The notes under the pieces were generated by a model, which was not told the origin of the DNA, made no database searches, and saw only the letters and a program-made list of their open reading frames with translations. DNA of 18,211 nucleotides from Flavobacteriales bacterium UBA3364 (GTDB taxonomy: Bacteria; Bacteroidota; Bacteroidia; Flavobacteriales_F; PHOS-HE28). A program made the translations under genes and the position numbers. The number at the start of each line of letters is the position of its first letter. The first letter of the stretch is position 1. Below, piece after piece: positions 6,789 to 14,821 of this stretch. Location: assembly GCA_002360495.1 (NCBI GenBank), contig DEQO01000179.1:1-18211 (forward strand), read 5' to 3'.

Positions 6789-7901
6789 TCACTCGGCGAC
6801 CAGTCGCAACGTTGCACCCTGCTGACAACGCAGCACGAACAGGCCGCTCGTCCGGCCGGGCAGCGCGATCGCGGTGCGGCCTCTGGTCAAGGTGCCCGTG
6901 CACATCAAGGCGCCACGCCCATCGAAGAGCTTGTAGGTGGTGGCGGCACCGCTCCAATCCACCGCGCACTGGCCGTATACACAATGACCCGTGAGGGTCG
7001 CAGGCGTTGCAGCGAAGTCCGGTGATCCGGTATTCACATCGAGGCAGCTATGCTGACTGAAGAAGTCCCAGATCTCCTCGCTGGCGTCGATATCCTGGTT
7101 GATGATGCCCAGGCCTGCCAGGAGGTTGCTGGTGCCCGGCCACTGGTGGCCGCCACCGAGCACCTTGAGCAGTTCCACGGCGCCTTGCGTGCACGGTGCA
7201 TAGTCGTGATGCTCCACCGTGCTGAGGTCCAGGGTCACGATGTTCGGCAGTGCGGTGATCAGCGGCGTGCTGTTGCAGTCGTTCCATGTGTTCCAGAGGG
7301 CGAGGACCTCATCCACGCTCTTACCGGTCAAGCCGCCGCCGTTGTAGTTCACCACCAAGTCGCTGGTGCCATGGATGTGCAGCACATTGGCCGGGAAGGT
7401 GGGTGCGCAGGCGTTGTAGGCGACCTCGGTCATGGTGCCGGCTACGCTGACCACGGCAGCGAAGCAGCGTGGACTTTCGCAGGCGAGGCGATAGCTCATG
7501 TAGCCGCCGGCGGAGAAGCCGCACGAAAAGATCCGCAGCGGGTCGATGGTGTACTGCTGTTCGAGGATCGTGGCGATGGTGTCGATGAGGCCGAGGTCGT
7601 CCGCTGTGCTGGCGCCGGGGAGCCCGGTGTTCCAGCTGCCGCCGATGCCCGAGGGATAGGCGACGATGAAGCCGTTGGCCTCGGCGACCGAGTTGAAGTC
7701 GGAGAAGTCCATGATGCCGGCACCGGTCTGCGTGGTTCCGTGCAGCGCGAAGACCAGCGGCACCGGCGTACCCGCCGTGTAGGACGTGGGCACATACAGG
7801 TTGTACTCACGTGTGATGCCGTTGTGCATGAACGTGACCAGTCCCTGGCTGGAGAGAGTGCTGATGAGCGAACAGCAGAGGGCGAGGAGAATAGCGCGCA
7901 T
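6789..7901 (-). CDS. Secreted LpqC/PHB-depolymerase-type esterase with T9SS-like tail
   Basis: Alpha/beta-hydrolase of the extracellular polyhydroxybutyrate depolymerase/LpqC/feruloyl esterase group. Residues 1-19 form a signal peptide (MRAILLALCCSLISTLSSQG). Further features are VFALHGTTQTG (oxyanion region), GFSAGG with nucleophile Ser130, Asp181 in HGTSDLVVNY and His252 in GGGHQWPG. The order Ser-Asp-His and the length of the catalytic part (about 20-285) fit the family. Several cysteines (127, 141, 146, 164, 209, 237, 286) suggest disulphides outside the cytoplasm. The C-terminal 50 residues (YKLFDGRGALMCTGTL, then SGLFVLRCQQG and LRLV near the end) resemble a type IX secretion sorting domain, which would place the enzyme on the cell surface or outside. 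The polymer or ester substrate cannot be told from the sequence. Confidence 0.87.
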   Translation of the reverse strand: MRAILLALCCSLISTLSSQGLVTFMHNGITREYNLYVPTSYTAGTPVPLVFALHGTTQTGAGIMDFSDFNSVAEANGFIVAYPSGIGGSWNTGLPGASTADDLGLIDTIATILEQQYTIDPLRIFSCGFSAGGYMSYRLACESPRCFAAVVSVAGTMTEVAYNACAPTFPANVLHIHGTSDLVVNYNGGGLTGKSVDEVLALWNTWNDCNSTPLITALPNIVTLDLSTVEHHDYAPCTQGAVELLKVLGGGHQWPGTSNLLAGLGIINQDIDASEEIWDFFSQHSCLDVNTGSPDFAATPATLTGHCVYGQCAVDWSGAATTYKLFDGRGALMCTGTLTRGRTAIALPGRTSGLFVLRCQQGATLRLVAE

Positions 7902-7932
7902 GGATCAGGTGGAATGCCCTGTGCTTGTTGCA

Positions 7933-7940
7933 CGAAAATA
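7933..7940 (-). promoter_or_regulatory. Candidate -7 box of the secreted esterase gene
   Basis: On the minus strand TATTTTCG matches TAnnTTTG at all but one position and lies 31 nt upstream of the ATG at 7901, in the most AT-rich patch of the interval 7902-7983. Confidence 0.35.
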
Positions 7941-7983
7941 ATAGTGGAGCCATGCACTCATGGGCGGTTGCGCGATCAACAGC

Positions 7984-8376
7984 TCACTCCCCCACCGCCA
8001 CACGCGCCGCCAGCACCGTACTGATCAAGGTGATCGGCGTGAAGATGAGCGTCTCACGCTGGTCGAGCGCGACAAGATTGCCGATGGTGTTGAGGGCGAA
8101 GAGCGCGCACACGAGCCACATACCCCACTTCCCGATCTCCGGGATCGTATGCATCACGCGGCCCATGCGCGCGAGCACCAGCAGCGCGAAGAGCACCAGG
8201 AAGGCGATGCTCACCAGCGCGCCTACGGTGCGTTCCTGTTCGTTCTTCAAGCGACCGCCCCAGACCATCTCGGTGGGGATGAAACCTGCGATGACCACCA
8301 GTTGGAAGGCGATGGCCGCAGCGAAGAGCAGGAGCAGCGTGTGGGCTGCAACGCGGAAAGGAATGCGGCGAAGCAT
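7984..8376 (-). CDS. Small four-helix membrane protein, 130 aa
   Basis: About four hydrophobic helices near residues 9-32, 50-70, 82-101 and 107-126, with short polar loops. The first loop contains IPTEMVWGGRLKNEQER, a pattern I associate with uncharacterised small bacterial membrane proteins. No function is assigned. It ends 82 nt upstream of the start of the secreted esterase on the same strand and may be in the same transcript, but that esterase has its own -7 box. It is divergent from the ClbS-like gene, with 80 bp between the two starts. A weak -7-like GATCTTTG lies at 8411-8418 on this strand. Confidence 0.72.
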   Translation of the reverse strand: MLRRIPFRVAAHTLLLLFAAAIAFQLVVIAGFIPTEMVWGGRLKNEQERTVGALVSIAFLVLFALLVLARMGRVMHTIPEIGKWGMWLVCALFALNTIGNLVALDQRETLIFTPITLISTVLAARVAVGE

Positions 8377-8433
8377 GAAGCGGGATCGGTCCGCGAAGAT
8401 CGCAAGACCGCAAAGATCACGTACAGCATCCTC

Positions 8434-8441
8434 TACCTTAC
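8434..8441 (+). promoter_or_regulatory. -7 box of the ClbS-like gene
   Basis: TACCTTAC resembles TAnnTTTG and ends 15 nt before the ATG at 8457. No clear -33 TTG was found. Confidence 0.35.
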
Positions 8442-8456
8442 CGACCGCCTTTCACC

Positions 8457-8954
8457 ATGCCCCGGCCCAAGACAAAGAAGGAACTACTGGCGCAAAGCCA
8501 TGCTCAGCATGCGGCGTTGACCACGTTCATCGACGGTCTCTCCCCTGCCGACCGTGAGCGTGCCTTCAAGCCCGGCACCATGAACCGCAACATCCGCGAT
8601 GTGCTGGGCCACCTGCACCACTGGCACATGCTAATGCTCGGCTGGTATGCGACGGGCCTGAAGGGCGGCAAGCCGGAGATACCCGCCAAGGGCTATACCT
8701 GGGCCACCACCCCCGACCTGAACCACTGGATCCACGGGCAGTATGTGGACATGCCGTTGAAGAAGGTCCGCGCCTTGTTCGAGCGCTCACATGCCGAGGT
8801 GATGGCCTTGATCGAAGCCCATAGCGATGCGGAGCTATTCACCAAGAAGCGCTACCCATGGACGGGAAGCACCTCGCTTGGTGCCTATTTGGTCTCGTGC
8901 ACATCGAGCCACTACGATTGGGCGTTGAAGCTCATCCGCAAAGGGTCCACGTGA
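8457..8954 (+). CDS. ClbS/DfsB-family four-helix bundle protein
   Basis: The 165-aa protein follows the ClbS/DfsB (formerly DUF1706) pattern throughout: the opening MPRPKTKKELLAQSHAQHAA, the helix IRDVLGHLHHWHMLMLGWY, the segment IPAKGYTWATTPDLNHWIH, and the C-terminal PWTGSTSLGAYLVSCTSSHY followed by DWALKLIRK. In E. coli, ClbS protects the producer from colibactin by opening its cyclopropane ring; the role of most homologues is unknown. Nothing resembling a colibactin-type pathway is in this window. The His-rich helix could bind metal, as in related DinB-like folds, but that is inference. No signal peptide, so cytoplasmic. The gene appears to be a single unit: 68 bp separate it from the next gene, which has its own -7 box. 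Confidence 0.88.
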   Translation: MPRPKTKKELLAQSHAQHAALTTFIDGLSPADRERAFKPGTMNRNIRDVLGHLHHWHMLMLGWYATGLKGGKPEIPAKGYTWATTPDLNHWIHGQYVDMPLKKVRALFERSHAEVMALIEAHSDAELFTKKRYPWTGSTSLGAYLVSCTSSHYDWALKLIRKGST

Positions 8955-9008
8955 TGGATCGTTGGCGCGCCACAACATCAGTGTCATGGCCATCACGGAC
9001 ATGGTGTT

Positions 9009-9016
9009 CACCTTTG
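9009..9016 (+). promoter_or_regulatory. -7 box of the propeller lipoprotein gene
   Basis: CACCTTTG, one mismatch from TAnnTTTG, ends 6 nt before the ATG at 9023. It supports that start over the in-frame start at 8858, which lies inside the ClbS-like gene. Confidence 0.4.
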
Positions 9017-9022
9017 CGTACC

Positions 9023-10129
9023 ATGACGCACCCGACCCTCCTTCGCATGCTCGTTCTCTCCCTGATCGTCGCCGGTTGCAGGAACGACCACGTCAATGAG
9101 CGCGCGACCACCGGAACGATCACCCTGCCGAAGGATACGGCCCAAGTCTCCGAGTACATCGTTAGCGCGCACGAGGACTGGGACGGCGACCTGTGGTTCG
9201 GCACCAACGGGCAAGGCGTTGCGCGGTGGGATCCATCGGCATTGCTTGTGGTAGGTGGCCAACAACTCCAATACTTCGCCACTGCCGATGGCCTGATCGA
9301 TGATGTGGTCACGGGTATCGCAGAGGATGCCTCGGGCCAGTTGTGGTTCGGGACGCAAGCCGGAGTGACGCTTTACAACTCGGGCGTGGCATCGGGATCC
9401 AAGGCCGCGACCTTCACCAGCTACGGCCCGGCCGAAGGACTGCCCGGTGCGGGCTGCAAGGTGCTGGTGGACCGAAAGGGCGGTGTGTGGGCGGGTACGA
9501 GCGCAGGCGTTTTCCGCTTCGTGGATGATCGGTTCGTGCCATTCGAGCTGCCGGTACCGAAGTTCGATACGTTGACGTGGAAAATGACGCCAGGCAAAGT
9601 GTGGGACCTCTTCGAGGACAGCAAGGGCAACATCTGGTTCGGCCTGGATGGCAATGGTGCGCTCCGGTACAACGGCACCTCCTTCACGCGCTTCACCAAG
9701 CAGGACGGACTGTGCAGCAACAACGTGGCCAGCATCACGGAAGATGCGCAGGGCAACATCTGGTTCGGGTCGATCACCTCCGATCATCCGACCTACATCG
9801 AAGAAGGCGGCGTAAGCATGTACAACGGCAGCTCCTTCACGCGCTTTCCCGAGGTGCGCGGCCTCACCGCGAACGACATCTACAACATCTACACCGATCG
9901 GTCCGGGAACATCTGGATCGGCGCTGTGCGTGTTGGTGCGTACCGCTGGGACGGGAAGTCGTTCACGCTGTTCGACAAGACCGACCGCCCTGATCTCACC
10001 ACTTCCTTCGCCATCCAAGCTTTCGTGGAGGATCGGCGCGGCAGGCTCTGGTTCGGCTTCAGCGGTGGCTTGTTCCGCTTCGATGGAAAGGCCTTCGTGA
10101 ATGTGACGCGTGGCGGGCCGTGGGAGTAG
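9023..10129 (+). CDS. Seven-motif propeller lipoprotein (two-component-regulator-propeller type)
   Basis: ATG 9023 opens into a lipoprotein signal, MTHPTLLRMLVLSLIVAGC, with the lipidated Cys at residue 19. The mature part consists of seven repeats of the 'regulator propeller' type found in the sensor domains of Bacteroidota hybrid two-component systems. The signature W[FAI]G strands lie at 57-60, 107-110, 155-158, 204-207, 246-249, 297-300 and 342-345. Several are followed by G-(V/A)-x-x-(Y/F/W) and an NG/DG-x-S/A-F-T strand (RYNGTSFTRF, MYNGSSFTRF, RWDGKSFTLF). Seven motifs are enough for one closed propeller. No histidine kinase, transmembrane helix or DNA-binding domain follows, so it is a free-standing envelope propeller of 368 aa, perhaps a ligand-binding or structural protein. 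It converges on the gene ending at 10142 with only 12 bp between. Confidence 0.85.
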   Translation: MTHPTLLRMLVLSLIVAGCRNDHVNERATTGTITLPKDTAQVSEYIVSAHEDWDGDLWFGTNGQGVARWDPSALLVVGGQQLQYFATADGLIDDVVTGIAEDASGQLWFGTQAGVTLYNSGVASGSKAATFTSYGPAEGLPGAGCKVLVDRKGGVWAGTSAGVFRFVDDRFVPFELPVPKFDTLTWKMTPGKVWDLFEDSKGNIWFGLDGNGALRYNGTSFTRFTKQDGLCSNNVASITEDAQGNIWFGSITSDHPTYIEEGGVSMYNGSSFTRFPEVRGLTANDIYNIYTDRSGNIWIGAVRVGAYRWDGKSFTLFDKTDRPDLTTSFAIQAFVEDRRGRLWFGFSGGLFRFDGKAFVNVTRGGPWE

Positions 10130-10141
10130 CCGCATGGCGCA

Positions 10142-11638
10142 TCACCGCCACAACGAATGCCTCGTCAGCTTCCCGGTCTTGTTATCCACCAACACCACGA
10201 ACGGTTCGCTCAGTTTGTTCGGAATGGGTGGCCCTGTGCCCACGAAGGCAAAGGCATCGCTGCCGGGCAGGATCTGTGAAACGAAGAAGCGGTCCAAGCC
10301 GGTCTCTACGCTCCACAGCGCCTTTCCGTCCAGGCCCATGCGTGACACGATGAGCCGGCCGTCCAGCCCCGGCTTATCCGTATGGATCATCAGCACACTT
10401 TCCGGGTCCTGCAGGCGTAAGGGTTCGGAGCTCGCATCCATCCGCAAGAAGGCCGCGTTCAGGTATTCCTCGGTGCCGATCGGAGCCATGTCCAAAATGC
10501 GGAAGTGATCTCCATCGTCCGAGGCTTCGAGATGCGCGGAACAGAAGCGCCGCAACTGCTTGGCGTCCTCCGCCTGTTCAACCCGTTCGATCCAACTCTT
10601 CACCTCGAATTCTCCTTCGCGTTCTTCCGTCGAATGCAGGCCCAGCCAGGTGCCTGCCGGAGTGATCAGGCCCGCTGCCAGTTGGTCCGTGGTCTCCTTG
10701 CGGTCGAAACGCGAGTTGGACGGCTTCGGATCCACGACGGTCGCTTTCCCATCGGAAGGTCCAATATCCAATGCCGCGCTGCGATCGTCATTGATCATGT
10801 GCAGCTTTCCATCCACGATATCCGCACCGCGTGCATCCTCGAAGCAGCGCGGCGGCAAGCTGGGGTTGGCGGTCATCAGGTCCTCGGACGTTACGAGCTT
10901 GCGATCGCGCAGGCGCACGCCGTGCAGGCCCATACAGTCGAACCAGAGCGTTCGACCGTCACTGCCAAGGATACGCGACAGGCTATAACCTTGGCCATCC
11001 ACCCCGCGGGCGAAGGGTACCACGAACGGTTCCGTGCCGTCGAGCGGAATGAGCAGGATGCTGAGGCTGGTGGTGGTGTTGCCGCCGCGCCCGCTGATCT
11101 CGATCATGTGCGGATCCGTGGTCTGGATGAGCGAGGCGATATGCGCGTCCGTGCGCACGCATTCGTTCAGCGGCACGCCGCTCACCGGTTTCACCATGAG
11201 CGCTTGTTTGCCGAGCCAGAGCACTCCGCCGATGATGATCACGACCACAAGAACACCGATCCCGAACATGGCTTTCAGCTTTGAGTAGCTCCGCACGAAT
11301 GTCACAGCCTTCCCCTGTTGCGATGGCGCCTTGGGCACAGCGTTGGAGCCAGCATCCTGTTGACGCAGCAGAATGGCCCCGCCTTCCACATCGATCTCCG
11401 CCGTGCAGGTAGGGGCGCGTTGCCGGACCACCTCGTCGGCGATGTACCGCAGTATCGTCGCCCTTCGCTCCAAGGCCCAGGTGTGGGCGGCCGCCCATTC
11501 CTCGCGGGAGCCCATGCTGACGATCGCGATCACGTCGTGGCCGCCGAATTCCCAATAGCCTTCGATCACATGCAACAGCCCCTCCGCATAGTGCACGCGA
11601 CCGTCGCGCCCGTTCTCGACTATCGTTACGCTGCCCAT
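10142..11638 (-). CDS. Single-pass membrane protein with large extracytoplasmic domain, 498 aa
   Basis: Third gene of the LemA operon. The start is taken as ATG 11638, 16 nt after the stop of the DUF2207 gene; the frame is open further upstream only because it crosses that gene's glycine-rich tail. Residues 1-115 form a polar N-terminal domain (VTIVENGRDGRVHYAEG, IEGYWEFGGHDVIAIVSM). One transmembrane helix lies at about 123-142 (AMFGIGVLVVVIIIGGVLWL), followed by about 350 residues with repeated beta-strand patterns such as SDGRTLWFDCMGLHGVRL, ILDMAPIGTEEYL and GKALWSVETGL. These suggest a propeller-like fold outside the membrane. I do not recognise a named family with certainty. Gene order suggests it works with the LemA and DUF2207 proteins in the envelope. 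Confidence 0.72.
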   Translation of the reverse strand: MGSVTIVENGRDGRVHYAEGLLHVIEGYWEFGGHDVIAIVSMGSREEWAAAHTWALERRATILRYIADEVVRQRAPTCTAEIDVEGGAILLRQQDAGSNAVPKAPSQQGKAVTFVRSYSKLKAMFGIGVLVVVIIIGGVLWLGKQALMVKPVSGVPLNECVRTDAHIASLIQTTDPHMIEISGRGGNTTTSLSILLIPLDGTEPFVVPFARGVDGQGYSLSRILGSDGRTLWFDCMGLHGVRLRDRKLVTSEDLMTANPSLPPRCFEDARGADIVDGKLHMINDDRSAALDIGPSDGKATVVDPKPSNSRFDRKETTDQLAAGLITPAGTWLGLHSTEEREGEFEVKSWIERVEQAEDAKQLRRFCSAHLEASDDGDHFRILDMAPIGTEEYLNAAFLRMDASSEPLRLQDPESVLMIHTDKPGLDGRLIVSRMGLDGKALWSVETGLDRFFVSQILPGSDAFAFVGTGPPIPNKLSEPFVVLVDNKTGKLTRHSLWR

Positions 11639-11654
11639 CCTTCGTTGCTTTGAA

Positions 11655-13364
11655 CTACCACCCACCACCACCACCGCCACCACCGCCGCCACCGGAGGAT
11701 CCGCCGCCTGAACCACCGCTCTGGCTCGGTGGGGTGCTGGAGGAATTCACGCTGCTGCTCAGGGAGGAAGCCATGCTCCGGGAGAACGACCCGTAGTTCC
11801 CGATCGGTCCCCCGTACCACGTGGACCTGTAATGCGGATCCACCAATGACCCGCTGATCATACGCTGGAATCGGTCGCCCCAGACCTGCTCCACACCGAA
11901 GGCGATGGCGTAGGGAAGGTATTTCTCGAAGACCTCCGGGGTCATCGCGGGAGGATTGAAGTGTTGCAGTTGTTTCTCTTCCGCCGCGCTCAGGTACATC
12001 TTGAAACCGAGCAGGCGCGACCGCAAGGCCTGCTTCTCTTCGCTCGGCCGCTTGATGAGGTAACTGTAGAGCAGGAAGATGATCACGTTCGCCACCAGGA
12101 AGGCCGCGATGTACACCACATCGTTGTCGCCCCAATAGGAATTATGCAAGACGATCATGGAGATCATGCATACGCCCACGGTGAGCATGGGGATCCACCA
12201 GAAGCGCACATTGTTGCCCTTGTTCAGGAAGCCGTGCCACTGGTGGCGCAAGGTGGCGCGGAACTCACTGGCCATGGTCTTTACGCTGGGATCGTAGGTG
12301 CCGTCGATGACGAAATGTTCCTGGCCGGAGCCGAACATGCGGTTGAGCAGTTCCTGTTCCTCCTTTGGCAGACCCGAGCCACCCTTCAACTTCACGATGG
12401 TGTAGGTCTCCTTCTTCAAGAGGCCCAGCAGCACATCCTCCTTCTTCTCCTCGATGCGGAGATGGCCTTTCACGGCCAGGCTGATCATCGCCGGGGTGAT
12501 CTGGTCGTTGTCCTCGCTTCCTTTCATCACCATGGCCACCGATGCCGGTGACAGGTCATCCGGTGGTTCGAAGAGCGGGATCACCGTGGGCCGGTCCGGA
12601 TCACGGCCATGGCGGGACCACGTGATGAAGTAGTAGAGCAACAACAGTAGCGTGATGAACCCGCCCACCAGCGGTACAGCGTACCTCTCCCACAACGTCG
12701 GTGGAGGTGGTTCGTCCACGACGCCTTTTTGGAAACCAACGGCCACCGTGAGCCCTTCGTAGGTGTCCATGGCGCGCCCTTGGAAAAGCACGGTGCGCGC
12801 GTCGAGGATGGAATCCGTACACGCGTTCTCCACGCTGCCCATGACGCCCGTGTAGCAAGCCGTCTGCTTCACTTGAGCTGTCGGCGGCAGGTGTATCGAT
12901 GCTGAAATGCGGTCGATCGCAAAGGCCCATCCGTTGCCGTTCACGTTCCAATAGATCTCGTCGTGGTCCGGAAAGAATCCGATCTGGCCTTTGGTGGTGT
13001 ACGTGATGCGGTAGGGGTAATCGCCCGGATCGAGGAAGTTGCCCTCCGATCCGATGTAGACCACGAGATCATCGCCTTCGACAGTGGTGTGGTACGGTGA
13101 GGTGGCACCGAACACCTCTACCGAGCGAACGTCATATTGAACGCGGATCGTTCGGCCATTGTTGTCGGTGAAGCGCAGTGGGAGTTTCCGGAAGATGCCC
13201 CGCTTGAACTCGATGCCTTCCACATGCGCGTTGATGTCCTCGATCACCGTCAGTCGCCCATCGGGCGCCACGGAAAGATCCGTGTGCCACGAATTGATCT
13301 TCTCGGTTTGGCCGTGGGCGCCAAGGACAACCACCACCGAAGCCAGCAGCAGGCCGCGGCGCAT
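11655..13364 (-). CDS. DUF2207 membrane protein with Gly-rich C-terminus
   Basis: 569 aa from ATG 13364; a GTG one codon upstream is the alternative start. The ATG overlaps the lemA stop by one base (TGATG), indicating translational coupling. A signal peptide (MRRGLLLASVVVVLGAHG) precedes an N-terminal beta-rich domain of about 200 residues outside the membrane, with VIEDINAHVEGIEFKRGIFR near 41-60 typical of DUF2207. Transmembrane helices lie near 229-250, 388-408 and 416-437, and a cytoplasmic segment beginning RHGRDPDRPTVIPLFEPP lies between the first and second. The conserved YLPYAIAFGVEQVWGDRF follows at about 482-499. The protein ends in a Ser-rich then Gly-only tail and Trp, common in this family. 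LemA-DUF2207 pairs are widespread but their biochemical role is unknown to me. Confidence 0.88.
   Translation of the reverse strand: MRRGLLLASVVVVLGAHGQTEKINSWHTDLSVAPDGRLTVIEDINAHVEGIEFKRGIFRKLPLRFTDNNGRTIRVQYDVRSVEVFGATSPYHTTVEGDDLVVYIGSEGNFLDPGDYPYRITYTTKGQIGFFPDHDEIYWNVNGNGWAFAIDRISASIHLPPTAQVKQTACYTGVMGSVENACTDSILDARTVLFQGRAMDTYEGLTVAVGFQKGVVDEPPPPTLWERYAVPLVGGFITLLLLLYYFITWSRHGRDPDRPTVIPLFEPPDDLSPASVAMVMKGSEDNDQITPAMISLAVKGHLRIEEKKEDVLLGLLKKETYTIVKLKGGSGLPKEEQELLNRMFGSGQEHFVIDGTYDPSVKTMASEFRATLRHQWHGFLNKGNNVRFWWIPMLTVGVCMISMIVLHNSYWGDNDVVYIAAFLVANVIIFLLYSYLIKRPSEEKQALRSRLLGFKMYLSAAEEKQLQHFNPPAMTPEVFEKYLPYAIAFGVEQVWGDRFQRMISGSLVDPHYRSTWYGGPIGNYGSFSRSMASSLSSSVNSSSTPPSQSGGSGGGSSGGGGGGGGGGGW
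11658..11720 (-). repeat. GGN trinucleotide tract encoding a poly-glycine tail
   Basis: Simple-sequence tract of GGT/GGC/GGG codons encoding eleven consecutive glycines before the terminal Trp (11661-11693), preceded by a mixed Gly/Ser segment. The next gene's frame is also open across this tract. Confidence 0.85.
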
Positions 13365-13921
13365 CACGCGAACTTGACCGATGGGTTCTCCTTGTGCGCA
13401 GGGTTGTCCAGCTCGAAGAAGACGGACTTCACGAAGCCGAAGGCGTTGGCGATCAGGTTGCTCGGGAAGCTCTCGATCAGCGTGTTCTGCTCACGGACGT
13501 TCCCGTTGTAGTAGCGCCGCGCCTTTTCAAGATCGCCCTCCACGACGCTCAGCATGTTCTGCAGCTCGAGGAAGTTGGTGTTCGCCTTCAGTTCCGGATA
13601 GCGTTCGGCCACGGCGACCAGGTTCATCAGTGCGCCGCTCAAGTTCTTCTCCGCCGCCTGCTGGGCTTCAACGGTGGTGGCCTGTTGCGCGGCAGTGCGC
13701 GCGCGCGTCACGCTCTCGAAGGTCTCCTTCTCGTGGGCCGCATAACCCTTCACCGTTTCCACCAAATTGGGGATCAGGTCGTAACGCTTCTTCAGCTGCA
13801 CGTCAATGCCACTCCAGGCCTCGGCCACCAGGTTCTTCAGTTTGACCAGCTTGTTGTAGATGCCGATGGCGTATAGCGCCAGGATCACGACCAGTCCAAG
13901 GACAACAAAAATGGGGATCAT
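13364..13921 (-). CDS. lemA: LemA family protein
   Basis: 185 aa. One N-terminal transmembrane helix (MIPIFVVLGLVVILALYAIG, residues 1-20) is followed by the LemA signature: IYNKLVKLKNLVAEAWSGID, then VQLKKRYDLIPNLVETVKGY. The rest is the expected antiparallel helical bundle, with ERYPELKANTNFLELQNML and LEKARRYYNGNVREQN. The length is normal for the family. LemA proteins are widespread, usually membrane-anchored and of unclear function; operons with DUF2207 proteins, as here, are a recurring arrangement. This gene is the first in the operon, and its stop overlaps the DUF2207 start. The gene at 14090 is divergent, so the two share a 168-bp regulatory interval. Confidence 0.95.
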   Translation of the reverse strand: MIPIFVVLGLVVILALYAIGIYNKLVKLKNLVAEAWSGIDVQLKKRYDLIPNLVETVKGYAAHEKETFESVTRARTAAQQATTVEAQQAAEKNLSGALMNLVAVAERYPELKANTNFLELQNMLSVVEGDLEKARRYYNGNVREQNTLIESFPSNLIANAFGFVKSVFFELDNPAHKENPSVKFA

Positions 13922-13947
13922 CGGCAGGAGCTTATGGGATCAAGGCT

Positions 13948-13955
13948 CGAATGTA
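13948..13955 (-). promoter_or_regulatory. -7 box of the lemA operon
   Basis: On the minus strand TACATTCG matches TAnnTTTG with one mismatch, 26 nt upstream of the lemA ATG. No good -33 TTG was found. Confidence 0.35.
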
Positions 13956-14063
13956 GGTGGTGGGGGGCGATCGGGAACCTCCTCGATCGGCACGTGCCCA
14001 TACAGGAGCATCGCAGAACATGATCGATCCGCTCAAAGCGCAACGACCTACGCTTGGACTCAG

Positions 14064-14071
14064 CACCTTTG
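14064..14071 (+). promoter_or_regulatory. Candidate -7 box of the membrane protein gene at 14090
   Basis: CACCTTTG, one mismatch from TAnnTTTG, ends 18 nt before the ATG at 14090. Confidence 0.3.
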
Positions 14072-14089
14072 CCGCAACTTCTTAAACCC

Positions 14090-14821
14090 ATGTCCTGGAA
14101 GATCGCACTGCTCGTCGCGTTGATCAACGCGTTCCTCACCGCTTTGGTGACCGTGCCGGTAGCCGACAAGCTCATGGAAGTGCATAACGTGAGCAACTTC
14201 GAGGGCAAGCGTGGCTACGCCATCGGCTTCGTTTTCATCCCCGCAGGGTTCATCGGTGGCTTCCTGCTGGGTCTGCTGGGCACCAAGCTCGCTCATGCGG
14301 CGGAGTGGGCGCAGTTCTGGAAGGCCGCAGGTTTCGCGGTCGTCTTGGGGCAGGGTGCCTTGTTCAGCATCGCCGGGCTGAGCCTTGCATCGGTGCCGCG
14401 CCCACCGGTCATCGATGGCCAACCGCTCATACTTCAACTGGAAGTGCTGGTGCCCATGGACCGCATCACGCCAGAAGCCCGGATGACCGATGGCATCCGC
14501 ATCAGCGTATACGCCGGCGACAAGGACAACCGCTATGCGAACGTGGACACCTCCGCGTTCAAGCAGGAAGGCGGGACCTTCATCGTTCCAGCGACGGCGA
14601 CGCTCAATTCGCGTTCGTTCCAGCGTTCGGTGAGCTTCCACATCGGAACGGAGACCTGGCTGGCCTACGACCTGCAGCTACCGGCAAAGCCCACAGAGAA
14701 GGACTCTGCCTGGACGGAGCCCAAGCCCATGCACGAGGCGCGCACAGCGGTGAGCAACCGCACACTCACCGATGTGCTGATCCGCTATCGGGTGGTGAAG
14801 ACTGCGAAGGCCAAGGAATGA
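14090..14821 (+). CDS. Membrane protein of unknown function, 243 aa
   Basis: ATG 14090 is preferred over an in-frame TTG at 14054, because the ATG begins directly with the first hydrophobic helix and has a -7-like box upstream. Three hydrophobic segments are visible near residues 4-24, 44-65 (FVFIPAGFIGGFLLGLLG) and 79-100, followed by a soluble domain of about 140 residues. That domain has alternating beta-like strands (QPLILQLEVLVPMD, IRISVYAGDKDNRYANVD, FQRSVSFHIGTETWLAYDLQ) suggestive of an Ig- or C2-like sandwich. Family not recognised. It is divergent from the lemA operon and could be co-regulated with it, which is inference only. Confidence 0.75.
   Translation: MSWKIALLVALINAFLTALVTVPVADKLMEVHNVSNFEGKRGYAIGFVFIPAGFIGGFLLGLLGTKLAHAAEWAQFWKAAGFAVVLGQGALFSIAGLSLASVPRPPVIDGQPLILQLEVLVPMDRITPEARMTDGIRISVYAGDKDNRYANVDTSAFKQEGGTFIVPATATLNSRSFQRSVSFHIGTETWLAYDLQLPAKPTEKDSAWTEPKPMHEARTAVSNRTLTDVLIRYRVVKTAKAKE

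Noticed and set aside
7050..8024. Plus-strand open frame of 324 codons opposite the LpqC-type esterase
   Set aside because: The minus strand has the Ser-Asp-His triad motifs and signal peptide; the plus frame has no family features.
9008..10135. Minus-strand open frame of 375 codons opposite the propeller lipoprotein
   Set aside because: Its apparent repeats mirror the WFG blade repeats on the plus strand; no start signal or recognisable product.
11639..11716. 26-codon N-terminal extension of the third lemA-operon gene
   Set aside because: It is only the DUF2207 Gly-rich tail read in another frame (Val/Ala-rich); ATG 11638 is the natural start.
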